Source of the DNA: Corallococcus sp. AS-1-6
GTDB lineage: Bacteria; Myxococcota; Myxococcia; Myxococcales; Myxococcaceae
Direction of reading: 5' to 3'
Assembly: GCF_020037015.1 (NCBI RefSeq)
Contig: NZ_JAIQDE010000002.1
Coordinates: 62,001 to 126,000, forward strand
Length of the DNA stretch: 64,000 bases
The notes under the pieces are model-generated. The model was not told the DNA's origin and made no database searches. It was given only the letters and a program-made list of their open reading frames with translations. Below are positions 20,362-28,967 of this stretch, in pieces. Both the position numbers and the translations under genes were made by a program. Position 1 is the stretch's first letter, and each line of letters begins with the position of its first letter.

Positions 20362-20754
20362 ATGAGCCGAGCCGACGACTTGTTGAAGATCCGGGGCCTG
20401 TTGCAGGAGCGCCGCAGGACGACCGAGACCGCCCAGGCGGGCGCGCGCCGCGAGCTGGCCGCCCTGAAGGATCAGGAGCGTGATCCCGAGTACGAGGAGC
20501 AGGCGCAGGCGGAGCTGGCGGACTACACGCTCAGCACGCTGATTGAAGCGCAGCGCCGGGAGATCATGCTCATCGACGCCGCGCTGAGCCGCATGGACAA
20601 CGACGTGTTCGGTGAGTGCGTGGACTGCGGCAACGAGATCTCCCTGGACCGGCTGGAGGCCATGCCCTTCGCCATCCGCTGTGAAGAGGACGCCGCCGTG
20701 CACGAGCAGGAGACGCGAGAGGCCGCGCGCCACGTGGGCAGCCTGTCCCTCTAG
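20362..20754 (+). CDS. TraR/DksA-family protein with incomplete zinc-finger cysteines
   Basis: 130 residues: an N-terminal helical coiled coil (about 1-80) followed by the DksA-type finger FGECVDCGNEISLDRLEA. Cys86, Cys89 and Cys107 are present, but the position of the fourth Cys is Asp110 (IRCEED), so the four-Cys zinc site is not complete. The family binds in the RNA polymerase secondary channel. Here zinc independence or mixed Cys/Asp ligation is possible, as in DksA paralogues that work with fewer cysteines. Monocistronic, facing convergent minus-strand genes. Confidence 0.85.
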   Translation: MSRADDLLKIRGLLQERRRTTETAQAGARRELAALKDQERDPEYEEQAQAELADYTLSTLIEAQRREIMLIDAALSRMDNDVFGECVDCGNEISLDRLEAMPFAIRCEEDAAVHEQETREAARHVGSLSL

Positions 20755-20769
20755 CGAAGCCGTCCAGCC

Positions 20770-20800
20770 CTCCCCCGTGCGTCCATCCCGCGCGGGGGAG
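20770..20800. terminator. Bidirectional hairpin between dksA-like and tolR-like genes
   Basis: CTCCCCCG (20770-20777) pairs perfectly with CGGGGGAG (20793-20800). The position is exactly between the stops of two convergent genes. Confidence 0.6.
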
Positions 20801-20815
20801 TCGTGTGTCCGGCGG

Positions 20816-21406
20816 CTACTCCGCGTCGCGCTGGAGCACGATGAAGCGGTAGTTCTGCAGCTCGTTCTCGCCCGCCGTGTAGAGCACGTCGAGCAGCAGA
20901 TCATACGGGACCATCTTGTCCGCGATGACCGACAGCTCGTGCGTGAAGGGCGCCGCCGGGTTGCGCGCGGCGATCAGCTTGAGCTTCTCCACTTCCTTCT
21001 TCAGACGCTGATCCAACCCCAGCACCAGGCGCCCCTGCCGCGGGTCCCCCGAGCGCTGCTCCTTCGGGATGACGCCGTTCTCCAGCCGCACGACCTCTTT
21101 GTCCCCCACCAGGATGAAGCGGGGGGTGATGGTGACGGCCACCGTGTCCTTGGGCGTGGCGCGCGTGGAGGACACCGGCGGCCGGACGTCCTCGGACGCG
21201 GTGATGGCCGCGGAGGACGACGCGAAGGACTTCAGGAGGAACACCAGGATGATGGTCATCATGTCCATCATCGCGGTGATGTTGAGCTCCTTCACCTCGC
21301 TGGCGGCCTCGCGCTCCTTGCGCTTCTTGCGCGCGAGCGCCCGGCGGTAGCGCATGCGCGCGAGCTGGTCGGCTTCCTCGGCGGACAGGGGCGCGGGTTC
21401 GGACAT
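20816..21406 (-). CDS. ExbD/TolR-like proton channel subunit (second TolR of the cluster)
   Basis: 196 residues: a basic N-terminal cytoplasmic segment, then one transmembrane helix containing the proton-carrying Asp48 in ITAMMDMMTI, then a periplasmic domain. The N-terminal extension before the membrane helix is unusually long and basic (RYRRALARKKRKERE). Third gene of a TolQ-TolR-TolR set, two bases after the preceding stop. In M. xanthus such trios (AglRQS) or pairs (AglX/AglV) harvest proton motive force for gliding; assignment to one of these needs alignment. Confidence 0.85.
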   Translation of the reverse strand: MSEPAPLSAEEADQLARMRYRRALARKKRKEREAASEVKELNITAMMDMMTIILVFLLKSFASSSAAITASEDVRPPVSSTRATPKDTVAVTITPRFILVGDKEVVRLENGVIPKEQRSGDPRQGRLVLGLDQRLKKEVEKLKLIAARNPAAPFTHELSVIADKMVPYDLLLDVLYTAGENELQNYRFIVLQRDAE

Positions 21407-21408
21407 GG

Positions 21409-21933
21409 CTAGAGGGCGCCCAGGGTGACGTCGGGGAAGAGCAGCTTGCGCTCGGCGGCGGTGCCCGTCGTCTCACGCAGGGCGTCCATCGTCTGGATCA
21501 GCGACTCGTAGGGGACGTTCCCCTCCGCCGCGACGATGACCTTCGTCTCCGTGGGGAAGGCGGCCTTGAGCTTCACCATCTGGGCGTTGAGCGCGGCGAA
21601 GTCCTGCGTGCCGTCCGCTCGCAGGGGCAGCGTGGGCGCGCCCCCTTGCGTGACGGGGATGACCTCGCTGTTGCCCCGGACGGTGAGCCCCTTCTGGGAG
21701 ATGAGCACGGACAGGTTCAGCTTGGGCGCGTCCGCGTCACCGCCCGCCCCCGCGGTGGCGCCATAGCTGGGCGCGTTCACGTTGAGCGCGCCGAAGGCGG
21801 TGAGGCCGGTGATCGACAGCAGCATGAAGATGATGAGGTTCATGAGGATGTCGAGGTACGGGACGATGTTCAGCTCGCCCGCCTCCTCCTCTTCCCTCGG
21901 CTTCAGCTTTCGGCGCGAGTAGTGGAACGCCAT
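21409..21933 (-). CDS. ExbD/TolR-like proton channel subunit (first TolR, AglV/AglQ-like)
   Basis: 174 residues with one membrane helix carrying the channel Asp at residue 28 (NIVPYLDILMN). From memory, AglQ of M. xanthus also has its essential Asp at position 28, so the architecture matches an Agl motor protein; AglV is the other candidate. The rest is a periplasmic domain with AEGNVPYESLIQTMDALRE, the usual TolR/ExbD fold. Lies between the tolQ-like gene (28 bases) and a second tolR-like gene. Confidence 0.85.
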   Translation of the reverse strand: MAFHYSRRKLKPREEEEAGELNIVPYLDILMNLIIFMLLSITGLTAFGALNVNAPSYGATAGAGGDADAPKLNLSVLISQKGLTVRGNSEVIPVTQGGAPTLPLRADGTQDFAALNAQMVKLKAAFPTETKVIVAAEGNVPYESLIQTMDALRETTGTAAERKLLFPDVTLGAL

Positions 21934-21961
21934 GGCGTGTCCGTGGCCCGTGCAGCGCGGT

Positions 21962-22717
21962 TCAAGACGCGGCGCGGACGTCGGAGTCCGCGGGGACGAC
22001 TTCCAGCGAGCCCCGGCGCGACAGGAGGTTCTCCAGCTTCAGCGCGTTGAGCTCCACCAGCTCCACCATGTTCTTGGCGTAGTTGCTGAAGAACAGGTGC
22101 GACACGATGCACAGCACCGCGATGGAGAGGCCGAAGCCCGTGTTGTACATGGCCTCCGAGATGCCGTTGGAGAGCAGCGCCTGCTTCTGCTCCGCCGGCA
22201 CGTTGCCCAGCGCGCGGAAGGTGCCGATGAGGCCCACGATGGTGCCCACCAGGCCCACCAGCGTCGCGATGTTCGCGAGCGACCACAGCCACTGCACCCG
22301 GCGCGACACGTGCGGCGTGTACTCCGCCAGCGCCTCCTCCACCGCCTTGGCCACCTCCAGCTCCCCCCGGTTCGCGTTGATGAGCCCCGCGCGGATGACG
22401 CGGGCCAGGGGCGAGCGCGGCGCCATGCCGCAGAACTTCACCGCGCGGTCCAGGTTGCCGCTGCGGACCATCTTGTGGACCTGCTCGATGAACGCCGTCG
22501 CGTTGAGGCGGTAGCGGTAGAGCAGCGTCACCGCGCGCTCGCCAATCACCGCCAGCGACGCCGCCAGCCAGAACAGGTTCACGAACATGAACGGACCGCC
22601 GGCCTTGAACGCGCCGACGATGAAGTCCCCCAGGCCTCCCGAAGAGGCATGGCCCGCCGCGGCGGGAGCGGCCTCGGCCACCACCACACGCAGCAACTCG
22701 TTCATGGAGGGAATCAT
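21962..22717 (-). CDS. MotA/TolQ/ExbB proton channel protein (AglX/AglR-like)
   Basis: About 251 residues from ATG 22717 (AAGGA about 11 bases upstream); a second ATG four codons later (22705) is possible. Three membrane helices as in TolQ/ExbB: near residue 30-50, then after the conserved LANIATLVGLVGTIVGLIGTF (carrying the polar residues lining the channel), and SIAVLCIVSHLFFSNYA. Forms the proton channel core with the two TolR-like proteins encoded immediately downstream. Position about a dozen genes from aglZ resembles what I remember for aglX/aglV in M. xanthus. Confidence 0.87.
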   Translation of the reverse strand: MIPSMNELLRVVVAEAAPAAAGHASSGGLGDFIVGAFKAGGPFMFVNLFWLAASLAVIGERAVTLLYRYRLNATAFIEQVHKMVRSGNLDRAVKFCGMAPRSPLARVIRAGLINANRGELEVAKAVEEALAEYTPHVSRRVQWLWSLANIATLVGLVGTIVGLIGTFRALGNVPAEQKQALLSNGISEAMYNTGFGLSIAVLCIVSHLFFSNYAKNMVELVELNALKLENLLSRRGSLEVVPADSDVRAAS

Positions 22718-22880
22718 CGCGGACCGCGTCCTTTCGCTGCCCCCGCGCGCACCCCTGCCGCGAAACGGGCAGGGGGAATGCGGGTGGGCCGGGAGCAATC
22801 CGGACTTCTAGGACTTCGCCCGCGAGGGTGTCAAGCCAGGGGGCGGAGCCTACCCCCCTGGAATGACTGGGCTTTTGCGC

Positions 22881-25475
22881 TCAGGCTTCCACGCTGGGCG
22901 TGGGAGCGGGCGCGGCCTCCGCGGAAGCCCCCGGAATGGCGGGCTCCACCACCTCGCGGCGGTAGTCGCACTCCTTGTTGGGGCAGGCGATGTAGGCGCC
23001 GTCCCGCTTGGAGAACTTCTGCAGCAGGTAGGGCGACGCGCACTGGGGGCACTGCTCCGCCAGCGGCCGGTCCCACGCGGCGAACTTGCACTCCGGATAC
23101 CGGTTGCAGCCGAAGAAGATCTTCCCGCGGCCGCTGCGGCGCTCGGTGAGGTAGCCCACCTTGCACTCCGGGCAGTTGACGCCGATGGAGATGGGCTTGG
23201 ACGTCTTGCAGTCCGGGTAGCCCGAGCACGCCATGAAGCGCCCGAACCGGCCGCGTTTGATCACCATGGGCTTGCCGCACTTCTCGCACTTCTCGTCCGT
23301 GGTCTCCTCCTCCACGATGACGATCTTGCCCTCGGCGTCCCGCTTGAAGTCCTTGGTGTTCTTGCAGTCGGGGTAGTTCGAGCAGGCGAGGAAGTGGCCC
23401 ATCTTCCCGAACTTGATGACGAACGGGTTGCCGCACTTCTCGCAGGCGATGTCGGTCTTGATCTCCTCGCGCTTGACGTCGCGCATCTCCGCTTCGGCCT
23501 TCTCCAGGGTCTCCTTGAAGGGGCCGTAGAAGTCGTGCAGCACCGTCTTCCAGGACGCGCCGCCGTCGGAGATCTGGTCCAGCTTCTCCTCCATGCTGGC
23601 CGTGAACGACACGTCCAGCTCATGGGGGAAGTGCTTCACCAGCAGCTCGTTGGTCATCTGCCCCAGGTCGGTGGGACGGAAGCGGCTCTCCAGCTTCTCC
23701 ACGTACTTCTTGTCCTGGATGTTGGAGAGGATGGCCGCGTACGTGGACGGACGCCCGATGCCGCGCTCCTCCAGCTCCTTCACCAGCGTGGCCTCGCTGA
23801 AGCGCGGGGGCGGCTGGGTGAAGTGCTGCTCGTTGAGCAGCTTGTCCAGCGTGAGGACCTCGCCCTCGTTGAGCGGGGGCAGCTCGCCCACCACGTCCTC
23901 GGCGCCCTCCTCACCGGCGGCCTTGGCCTTCTCCGCCGCGGCCTCTTCCTCCGGCGTGAGGCCGGCGCCGTAGACGCCCAGGTAGCCGGGGAACTTCAGC
24001 GTGCTGCCGGACGCGCGGAAGGTGGCGCGGCCCGCGGTGATGTCCGCGGCCGTCTGATCGTAGACGGCGGGCTTCATCTGGCACGCGACGAAGCGGTTCC
24101 AGATGAGCTCGTAGAGCCGGAACATGTCCAGCTCGTCCATGGCCTCGAAGAAGGCCTTCACGCGCTCGGGCGGGTACTCCAGGGACGTGGGGCGGATGGC
24201 CTCGTGCGCGTCCTGGGCGCTCTTGCGGCTCTTGTAGACCATGGGCTCGGGCGGCAGGTAGTCCGCGCCGTACTTCTGCCCGATGAACTCGCGCACCTGC
24301 GTCACGGCGTCGTCGGACAGACGCGTGGAGTCCGTACGCATGTACGTGATGAGCGCCGTCTGGCCCTCCTCGCCCAGCGGCACGCCTTCGTACAGCTTCT
24401 GCGCCAGCGTCATCGTCTTCTTGGCGGTGAAGTGCAGCCGGTTCGCCGCCTCCTGCTGGAGCTTGGAGGTGATGAAGGGCGCGGGCGCGTTGCGGCGGCG
24501 CTCCTTGCGGTCCACCTTCGTCACGGTGAAGGGGGCGTCCTTCAGCTCCGCGACGAGCCCGTCCGTGGTGGCGCGGTCCTTGAGCTCCACCTTCTTGCCG
24601 TCCACGCGGGACAGCTTCGCCTTGAAGGGCGGCGGCCCCTGCGGGCCCTGCACCAGCGCGTCCAGCGTCCAGTACTCCTCGGGCTGGAAGGCCTTGATCT
24701 CCGCCTCGCGCTCCACAATCAGGCGCACCGCCACGGACTGCACGCGGCCGGCGGACAGGCCCCGGCGGATCTTCTTCCAGAGCAGCGGCGAGATTTGATA
24801 GCCGACGAGCCGGTCGAGGATGCGGCGGGTCTGCTGCGAGTCGTAGTTGTCCTGGTTGAGCTCCCGCGGCTGCGCGATGGCGTCCTGCACGGCGCGCTTG
24901 GTGATCTCGTTGAAGGTCACCCGCAGGGAGTCCGGGTGGCCCAGCTCCTCCTTGATGTGCCAGGCGATGGCCTCGCCCTCGCGGTCGGGGTCCGTCGCCA
25001 GGAAGACGCGGTCCACCGTCTTGGCCATCTTCTTCAGCTCGTTGAGGACCTTCTCCTTGCCCTTGATGACCGTGTACTCGGGCTTGAAGTCGTCCTCCAC
25101 GTCGACGCCGATCTTGCTCTTGGGCAGGTCCTTCACGTGGCCCACGGAGGCCTTCACCGTGTAGCCGGAGCCCAGGTACTTCTTGATGGTCTTCGCCTTG
25201 GCGGGCGACTCCACGACCACCAGGTAGTGCGGGCCCTTGCCACGGCGCTCGGGCACCTCTTCTTCGGCGTCCGCGTCCGCGTCCACGGTGGGGAGCTCGT
25301 CGGCGTCCGCGCCACGGCGGCGGGCCGCCGTCTTCTTCTTGGCGGTGACCTTCTTGGCCGCCGTCTTCTTCTTGGCCGCCTTCTTGGCCGCCGGCTTCTT
25401 CGCAGCCGCCTTCTTGGGCGTCTCCTCCGCCGCCGCCTCCGTCTGCGCCGCCTGTGTCTTCTTCCGCGTGGCCAT
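22881..25475 (-). CDS. topA: DNA topoisomerase I with histone-H1-like N-terminal tail
   Basis: 864 residues. TOPRIM domain starts at ~84 (YLVVVESPAKAKTIKKYLG) with metal ligands in TDPDREGE (161-168); the catalytic Tyr is Tyr378 in TYMRTDSTRLS. The C-terminal ~220 residues hold four zinc-ribbon modules of CxxC...C(x)4-5C type. Residues 1-55 are an Ala/Lys tail with AAKKPAAKK-type motifs like histone H1, then an acidic linker to residue 78; in most bacteria the TOPRIM domain starts almost at residue 1. Relaxes negative supercoils. The gene lies 23 bases after dprA, a common bacterial gene order. Confidence 0.95.
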   Translation of the reverse strand: MATRKKTQAAQTEAAAEETPKKAAAKKPAAKKAAKKKTAAKKVTAKKKTAARRRGADADELPTVDADADAEEEVPERRGKGPHYLVVVESPAKAKTIKKYLGSGYTVKASVGHVKDLPKSKIGVDVEDDFKPEYTVIKGKEKVLNELKKMAKTVDRVFLATDPDREGEAIAWHIKEELGHPDSLRVTFNEITKRAVQDAIAQPRELNQDNYDSQQTRRILDRLVGYQISPLLWKKIRRGLSAGRVQSVAVRLIVEREAEIKAFQPEEYWTLDALVQGPQGPPPFKAKLSRVDGKKVELKDRATTDGLVAELKDAPFTVTKVDRKERRRNAPAPFITSKLQQEAANRLHFTAKKTMTLAQKLYEGVPLGEEGQTALITYMRTDSTRLSDDAVTQVREFIGQKYGADYLPPEPMVYKSRKSAQDAHEAIRPTSLEYPPERVKAFFEAMDELDMFRLYELIWNRFVACQMKPAVYDQTAADITAGRATFRASGSTLKFPGYLGVYGAGLTPEEEAAAEKAKAAGEEGAEDVVGELPPLNEGEVLTLDKLLNEQHFTQPPPRFSEATLVKELEERGIGRPSTYAAILSNIQDKKYVEKLESRFRPTDLGQMTNELLVKHFPHELDVSFTASMEEKLDQISDGGASWKTVLHDFYGPFKETLEKAEAEMRDVKREEIKTDIACEKCGNPFVIKFGKMGHFLACSNYPDCKNTKDFKRDAEGKIVIVEEETTDEKCEKCGKPMVIKRGRFGRFMACSGYPDCKTSKPISIGVNCPECKVGYLTERRSGRGKIFFGCNRYPECKFAAWDRPLAEQCPQCASPYLLQKFSKRDGAYIACPNKECDYRREVVEPAIPGASAEAAPAPTPSVEA

Positions 25476-25498
25476 GGCTCTCCTACCTCGAACTGCCT

Positions 25499-26629
25499 CT
25501 AGACCTTCTCGTACCGTTTACCCGGGTGCTGGACCACCAGCCCCGACAATTCCAACTCCACCAGGGCGCTCGTGAGCGCCGCGGGTGACAGCGGGCTTGC
25601 GGCGAGCACCTCGTCGAACGAACGGGGAACCCGGTCCAACAGCCCATAGGCCCCGCGCGCTTCCACCGACAGCGCCTCCCACCACCCACCGTCCCGCCCC
25701 GCGGGCACCGCACGGACCGGGTGAACGCCCACCACCGCACAAATCGATTCCGCGGACGTGCATGCGCGGGCCCGCCCGTCCGCCAGCAGGGCGTTGCCAC
25801 CCGCCGCGGCCGGCTGCCACACGTCCCCGGGCAGGGCGAACACCGGCCGGCCCTGTGCCCGGGCCGCCTCCGCCGTGTACAGGGCCCCGGACCCCTCCCC
25901 CGCCCGCATCACCAGCACCGCGTCCGACGCGCCAGCGATGAGCCGGTTGCGCCGGGGGAAGGTCGTCGTGCTCGCCCGGACCCCAGGCGGCAGCTCGCTG
26001 AAGTACACCCCGCCCCGCTCCAGGAAGTGCGGCAGCAGGCGGGCCTGCGCGGGGTCCAGCGCGTCCAGCGCGGAGCCCAGGAAGGCCCACGTCTCCGCGC
26101 CCACGTCCATGGCGCCCCAATGACAGGCCCGGTCCACGCCCTCCGCCGCGCCGGACACCACCCCCAGCCCGGCCTCCGCCACCTTCCGGGCGAACGTGCG
26201 CGCGAACGGCAGGAAGCCCTGGTCCGGATGGCGGCTGCCCACCATGGCCAGCCTGCGCCGGGGAGGCCCGGGGGTGCCCAGGTAGAAGAGCAGCGGGGGC
26301 GCGTCCTCCAGCCCCACCAGCCGGGCGGGATAGGCCGGCGAGCCCGCGAAGGCCACCTGGAGGCCCGCCCGGGCACAGGCCTCCTCCGTCCGGGACGCCA
26401 GGGCGTCCAGCGATGCGACGGTGGCCAGCCGCTGGCGGACGGTCGCGGGCACGGGGACGTCCACCACCCAGTCCCGCACGGGCGCGGCCGCGAGCCGGGA
26501 CAGCGCCCCACCGGCGAACGTGCGCACGGCGTCCAACGTCCGGGGCCCCAGGCCGGCAATGGCCCAGAGCGCCAGGGTGGCGCGCTGCTCGTCCCAGTGG
26601 AGGTGTGTGTCCGTGTTCGTGTCCGCCAT
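25499..26629 (-). CDS. dprA: DprA/Smf, DNA-processing protein that loads RecA on incoming ssDNA
   Basis: 376 residues from MADTNTD (GGGGA four bases upstream; upstream in-frame starts lack sites). N-terminal SAM-like helices (LALWAIAGLGPRTL), then the Rossmann-like domain with AMVGSRHP, GVVSGAAEGVDRACH, SELPPGV...FPRRNRLIAGASDAVLV, GSGALYTAEAA, and a C-terminal winged helix (last ~55 residues). Known role: protects transforming single strands and loads RecA. Adjacent to topA. Preceded by a short palindrome close to the start codon. Confidence 0.93.
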   Translation of the reverse strand: MADTNTDTHLHWDEQRATLALWAIAGLGPRTLDAVRTFAGGALSRLAAAPVRDWVVDVPVPATVRQRLATVASLDALASRTEEACARAGLQVAFAGSPAYPARLVGLEDAPPLLFYLGTPGPPRRRLAMVGSRHPDQGFLPFARTFARKVAEAGLGVVSGAAEGVDRACHWGAMDVGAETWAFLGSALDALDPAQARLLPHFLERGGVYFSELPPGVRASTTTFPRRNRLIAGASDAVLVMRAGEGSGALYTAEAARAQGRPVFALPGDVWQPAAAGGNALLADGRARACTSAESICAVVGVHPVRAVPAGRDGGWWEALSVEARGAYGLLDRVPRSFDEVLAASPLSPAALTSALVELELSGLVVQHPGKRYEKV

Positions 26630-26647
26630 GCCGTCCCCGCCTGTTTC

Positions 26648-26665
26648 CCACCTATATAGAGGTGG
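26648..26665. promoter_or_regulatory. AT-cored palindrome upstream of dprA
   Basis: CCACCT (26648-26653), core ATATAG, AGGTGG (26660-26665): perfect six-base arms, 19 bases before the dprA ATG. A TATATA within such GC-rich DNA stands out as either operator or promoter element. Confidence 0.4.
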
Positions 26666-26711
26666 TCCCGGGAGGGGCGTGACACATAACACCGGTTCTT
26701 CGGGGGTCAAG

Positions 26712-26750
26712 CGACCCGCCCTTCCCGGGCGGGTCGGAATGCAGCATTCC
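26712..26750. terminator. Two abutting perfect palindromes after the LysM gene
   Basis: CGACCCGCCC (26712-26721) pairs with GGGCGGGTCG (26727-26736) over five bases. Directly adjoining is GGAATGC-A-GCATTCC (26736-26750). They lie 21 bases past the minus-strand LysM stop codon. The first is a terminator-like hairpin without a U-tract; the second is short and operator-like. Confidence 0.55.
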
Positions 26751-26770
26751 TGCCGGTTCAGCGCCTTCGT

Positions 26771-27985
26771 TCAGCGGCTGGCGGTGGGCGTCCCGTCCTT
26801 GCGCATGGTGGCGCGGTCGCCAGCGGAGACCTCCACCAGGGAGCGGACCATCAGGCAGTTGGAGGTGCGCTCGCGCACTTCCGTGACCATGCACTGGGCC
26901 ACGGCCTCCCAGGGGTAGGCCTTCTGCTCCTTGCCCGCGTCGCCCATCTTGTAGTCGCCGCGGCCCAGCACGTCCTTGCTGGGGTCGCCGCGGCGCTCGA
27001 TGGTGAAGGTGTTGCCCACCTGCACGCCGTCCGCGGTGCCGCGGTCCACCACGACGAAGTTGTGCTCGCCCAGCAGCGTCTGGCCCGGCGTCATCGGCGT
27101 GAGCACGTAGCCGGGGATCTCCTTGCTGTTGGGCTTGGGGGCGACGCGCTCCGTCAGCTTCTCGCTGGAGGGGCCCACCAGGTCGCCGCGGGCGATGGGG
27201 TCCCACGTCTCCGTGATGCGCGCGGTGACCACGTCGTTGTGGATGGAGACGACCTGCACCGTGCCCAGCAGCTCCGTGAGGTAGCCCGTGCGCGCGTTGG
27301 TGATGGGGTGCTTCACCTCTTCCACGGTGTGGAAGATGACGTAGCGGTCGCCAATCTTGGCGGCGCCGCGCTTCTTGAAGCGCAGGTAGACCTTCTCCGG
27401 GGCGGAGAGCATCAGCGCCTCGGAGGTCGAGCCCTCGATGCGGCCCGCCTCGTCCAGCTCGCGCGTCGTCACGAAGCCCTTGGTCGTCACCGGGCTGGAC
27501 TTGGACGGGTCGAAGCCGATCTTCCCGACCACCGACACCAGGCTGCCGCCGCTCACGTCCGTGGGCGCCGCCACGTCATCCGAGGGCAGGTCGCCGCCCT
27601 CCACGCGCGCGGGGACCTCCTCGCCGCCGGCGAAGAACTTCACGTTGTTGCCCGGGTAGATCCAGTGCGGGTTGGCGATCTGCGGGTTGTAGGACCAGAC
27701 CTTGGGCCAGTACCAGGGGCTGCCCAGGTAGCGCTGGGACAGGTCCCACAGCGTGTCGCCCGTCTCCACGGTGTGCACCTGGCCGGGCGCGCTCTCACGG
27801 CCCTGCGGGGCGCCGGGCGGCAGCGTGACGGAGGTGGGGCGCTGCTCCACGTCGTCGGAGATGTCCTGCCCCTCCGTCTCGGAGGACGGCTGGGACTCCT
27901 CCTCCTGCGCGTCCTGGGCGAAAGCCGTCCATGCCGGCGCGACGGTGAGGGGCACGAGCAGGGAGGCGAGGATCCGGGAGCGCAT
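26771..27985 (-). CDS. Secreted LysM-domain envelope protein
   Basis: 404 residues from the ATG at 27985 (AAAGGA ten bases upstream); a GTG six codons earlier has no ribosome site. Signal peptide ending AFA-QD at about residue 24, an acidic linker, then a LysM motif (about 75-130: VHTVETGDTLWDLSQRYLG...NPQIANPHWIYPGN) for peptidoglycan binding. The remaining ~270 residues are beta-rich and unrecognised, repeating a V-G-D-x-Y/F-x-I pattern. Second gene in a run with a CpoB-like TPR protein, suggesting a cell-wall-associated complex. Confidence 0.85.
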   Translation of the reverse strand: MRSRILASLLVPLTVAPAWTAFAQDAQEEESQPSSETEGQDISDDVEQRPTSVTLPPGAPQGRESAPGQVHTVETGDTLWDLSQRYLGSPWYWPKVWSYNPQIANPHWIYPGNNVKFFAGGEEVPARVEGGDLPSDDVAAPTDVSGGSLVSVVGKIGFDPSKSSPVTTKGFVTTRELDEAGRIEGSTSEALMLSAPEKVYLRFKKRGAAKIGDRYVIFHTVEEVKHPITNARTGYLTELLGTVQVVSIHNDVVTARITETWDPIARGDLVGPSSEKLTERVAPKPNSKEIPGYVLTPMTPGQTLLGEHNFVVVDRGTADGVQVGNTFTIERRGDPSKDVLGRGDYKMGDAGKEQKAYPWEAVAQCMVTEVRERTSNCLMVRSLVEVSAGDRATMRKDGTPTASR

Positions 27986-28012
27986 CGGACGACGTCCTTT
28001 CACAAAAAGGGC

Positions 28013-28909
28013 TTACGGCGAGAGCGCGGCGAGCCGCTGCTCCGCCTGCGTGGCGGCGGCCGTCCCCGGGAACTGGGTGACGACGCGGGTATAGAGGGCA
28101 CGGGCATCCACGGCCTGGTTCAGCCGCACCCGGCACTCCGCGAGCCGGAGCATGCCGTCCTGGACGGCGTCCCCGGCGGGGTAGGTCTTGATGAGCCGTT
28201 CGAACGTCTTCGCCGCGCCCGTCGGATCCTGGAGGCCCATCTGGCCCAGGCCGCTGAAGTACAGGGCGTTGTCGGCGCGGGGGTGGCGCGGGTTCTCCGC
28301 CGCGAAGCGCGTGAGCTGCTCCACGCCGCCCTCCACGTTGCCGGTGCGCAGCATGGCCACCGCGCGCTCGTACTCGGCGTCGAGGATGTCCGGATCCTTC
28401 TCCGGCGGCTCCATGCGGGCGGCGGTCGAGGCGCTGGGCGAGCCGACCGAGCCGGTGCCCGACGAGCCCTCCACCGGGGAGATGAACATCTCCATCTGGT
28501 CCGCGTCCGGCTCCACCACCGCCACGGCCGTGTTGATGCGCGGCGCGGGCTCCTTCTTCGGCTTGAGCCGCACCACCGTCAGCTCCGCCGGCGCCAGGCT
28601 CAGCGCCTCGCCCGGCTCCGCCGAGGCGGCCTCCGGCTTCGCGCTGGCGGGGGCGGCGGGTTTCGCGGCGGGGGCCGGGGCGGCGCTCCGGGCGCGGGCG
28701 ACGGCGTCGCGGTTCTCCAGGCGCTCCAGGCGCTCCAGCAGCGACGCCTGGGACGCGCGCAGCGTGCGCACCTCCGCCTCCAGCCGGCCCACTTCCGTCT
28801 GCGAGGCAGCGGTGGTGGCGCAGGCGGTCGGCGCGGACAGCGCGACGGCGGCAAACAGGCGGAAGAGGAAGGGACGCACCGGCACGAGCCTGGACGGAGG
28901 GAATTCCAC
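28013..28909 (-). CDS. CpoB/YbgF-like periplasmic TPR protein
   Basis: Up to 298 residues from GTG 28909; the start is uncertain because no ribosome-binding site is evident and internal GTGs follow. A hydrophobic leader precedes TACATTA, possibly a weak lipobox. Then a short coiled coil (VGRLEAEVRTLRASQASLLERLERLE), a Pro/Ala linker, and three C-terminal TPRs (YERAVAMLRTGNVEGGVEQL..., TFERLIKTYPAGD..., LYTRVVTQFPGT). This coiled-coil plus TPR plan is that of CpoB, which couples Tol-Pal to cell-wall synthesis. No tolB/pal is adjacent, but a TolQRR set lies five genes away. Confidence 0.75.
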   Translation of the reverse strand: MEFPPSRLVPVRPFLFRLFAAVALSAPTACATTAASQTEVGRLEAEVRTLRASQASLLERLERLENRDAVARARSAAPAPAAKPAAPASAKPEAASAEPGEALSLAPAELTVVRLKPKKEPAPRINTAVAVVEPDADQMEMFISPVEGSSGTGSVGSPSASTAARMEPPEKDPDILDAEYERAVAMLRTGNVEGGVEQLTRFAAENPRHPRADNALYFSGLGQMGLQDPTGAAKTFERLIKTYPAGDAVQDGMLRLAECRVRLNQAVDARALYTRVVTQFPGTAAATQAEQRLAALSP

Positions 28910-28967
28910 GTCGAGGATAGGAAGGCCGGTCGGAGACCGTCAAGAAAACGACCCCACGGGCCCTCCG

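Noticed and set aside
22863-25502. An 879-codon plus-strand frame opposite topA, and a 933-codon one at 10862-13663
   Set aside because: Both span several genes antisense, with composition typical of shadow frames and no domains.
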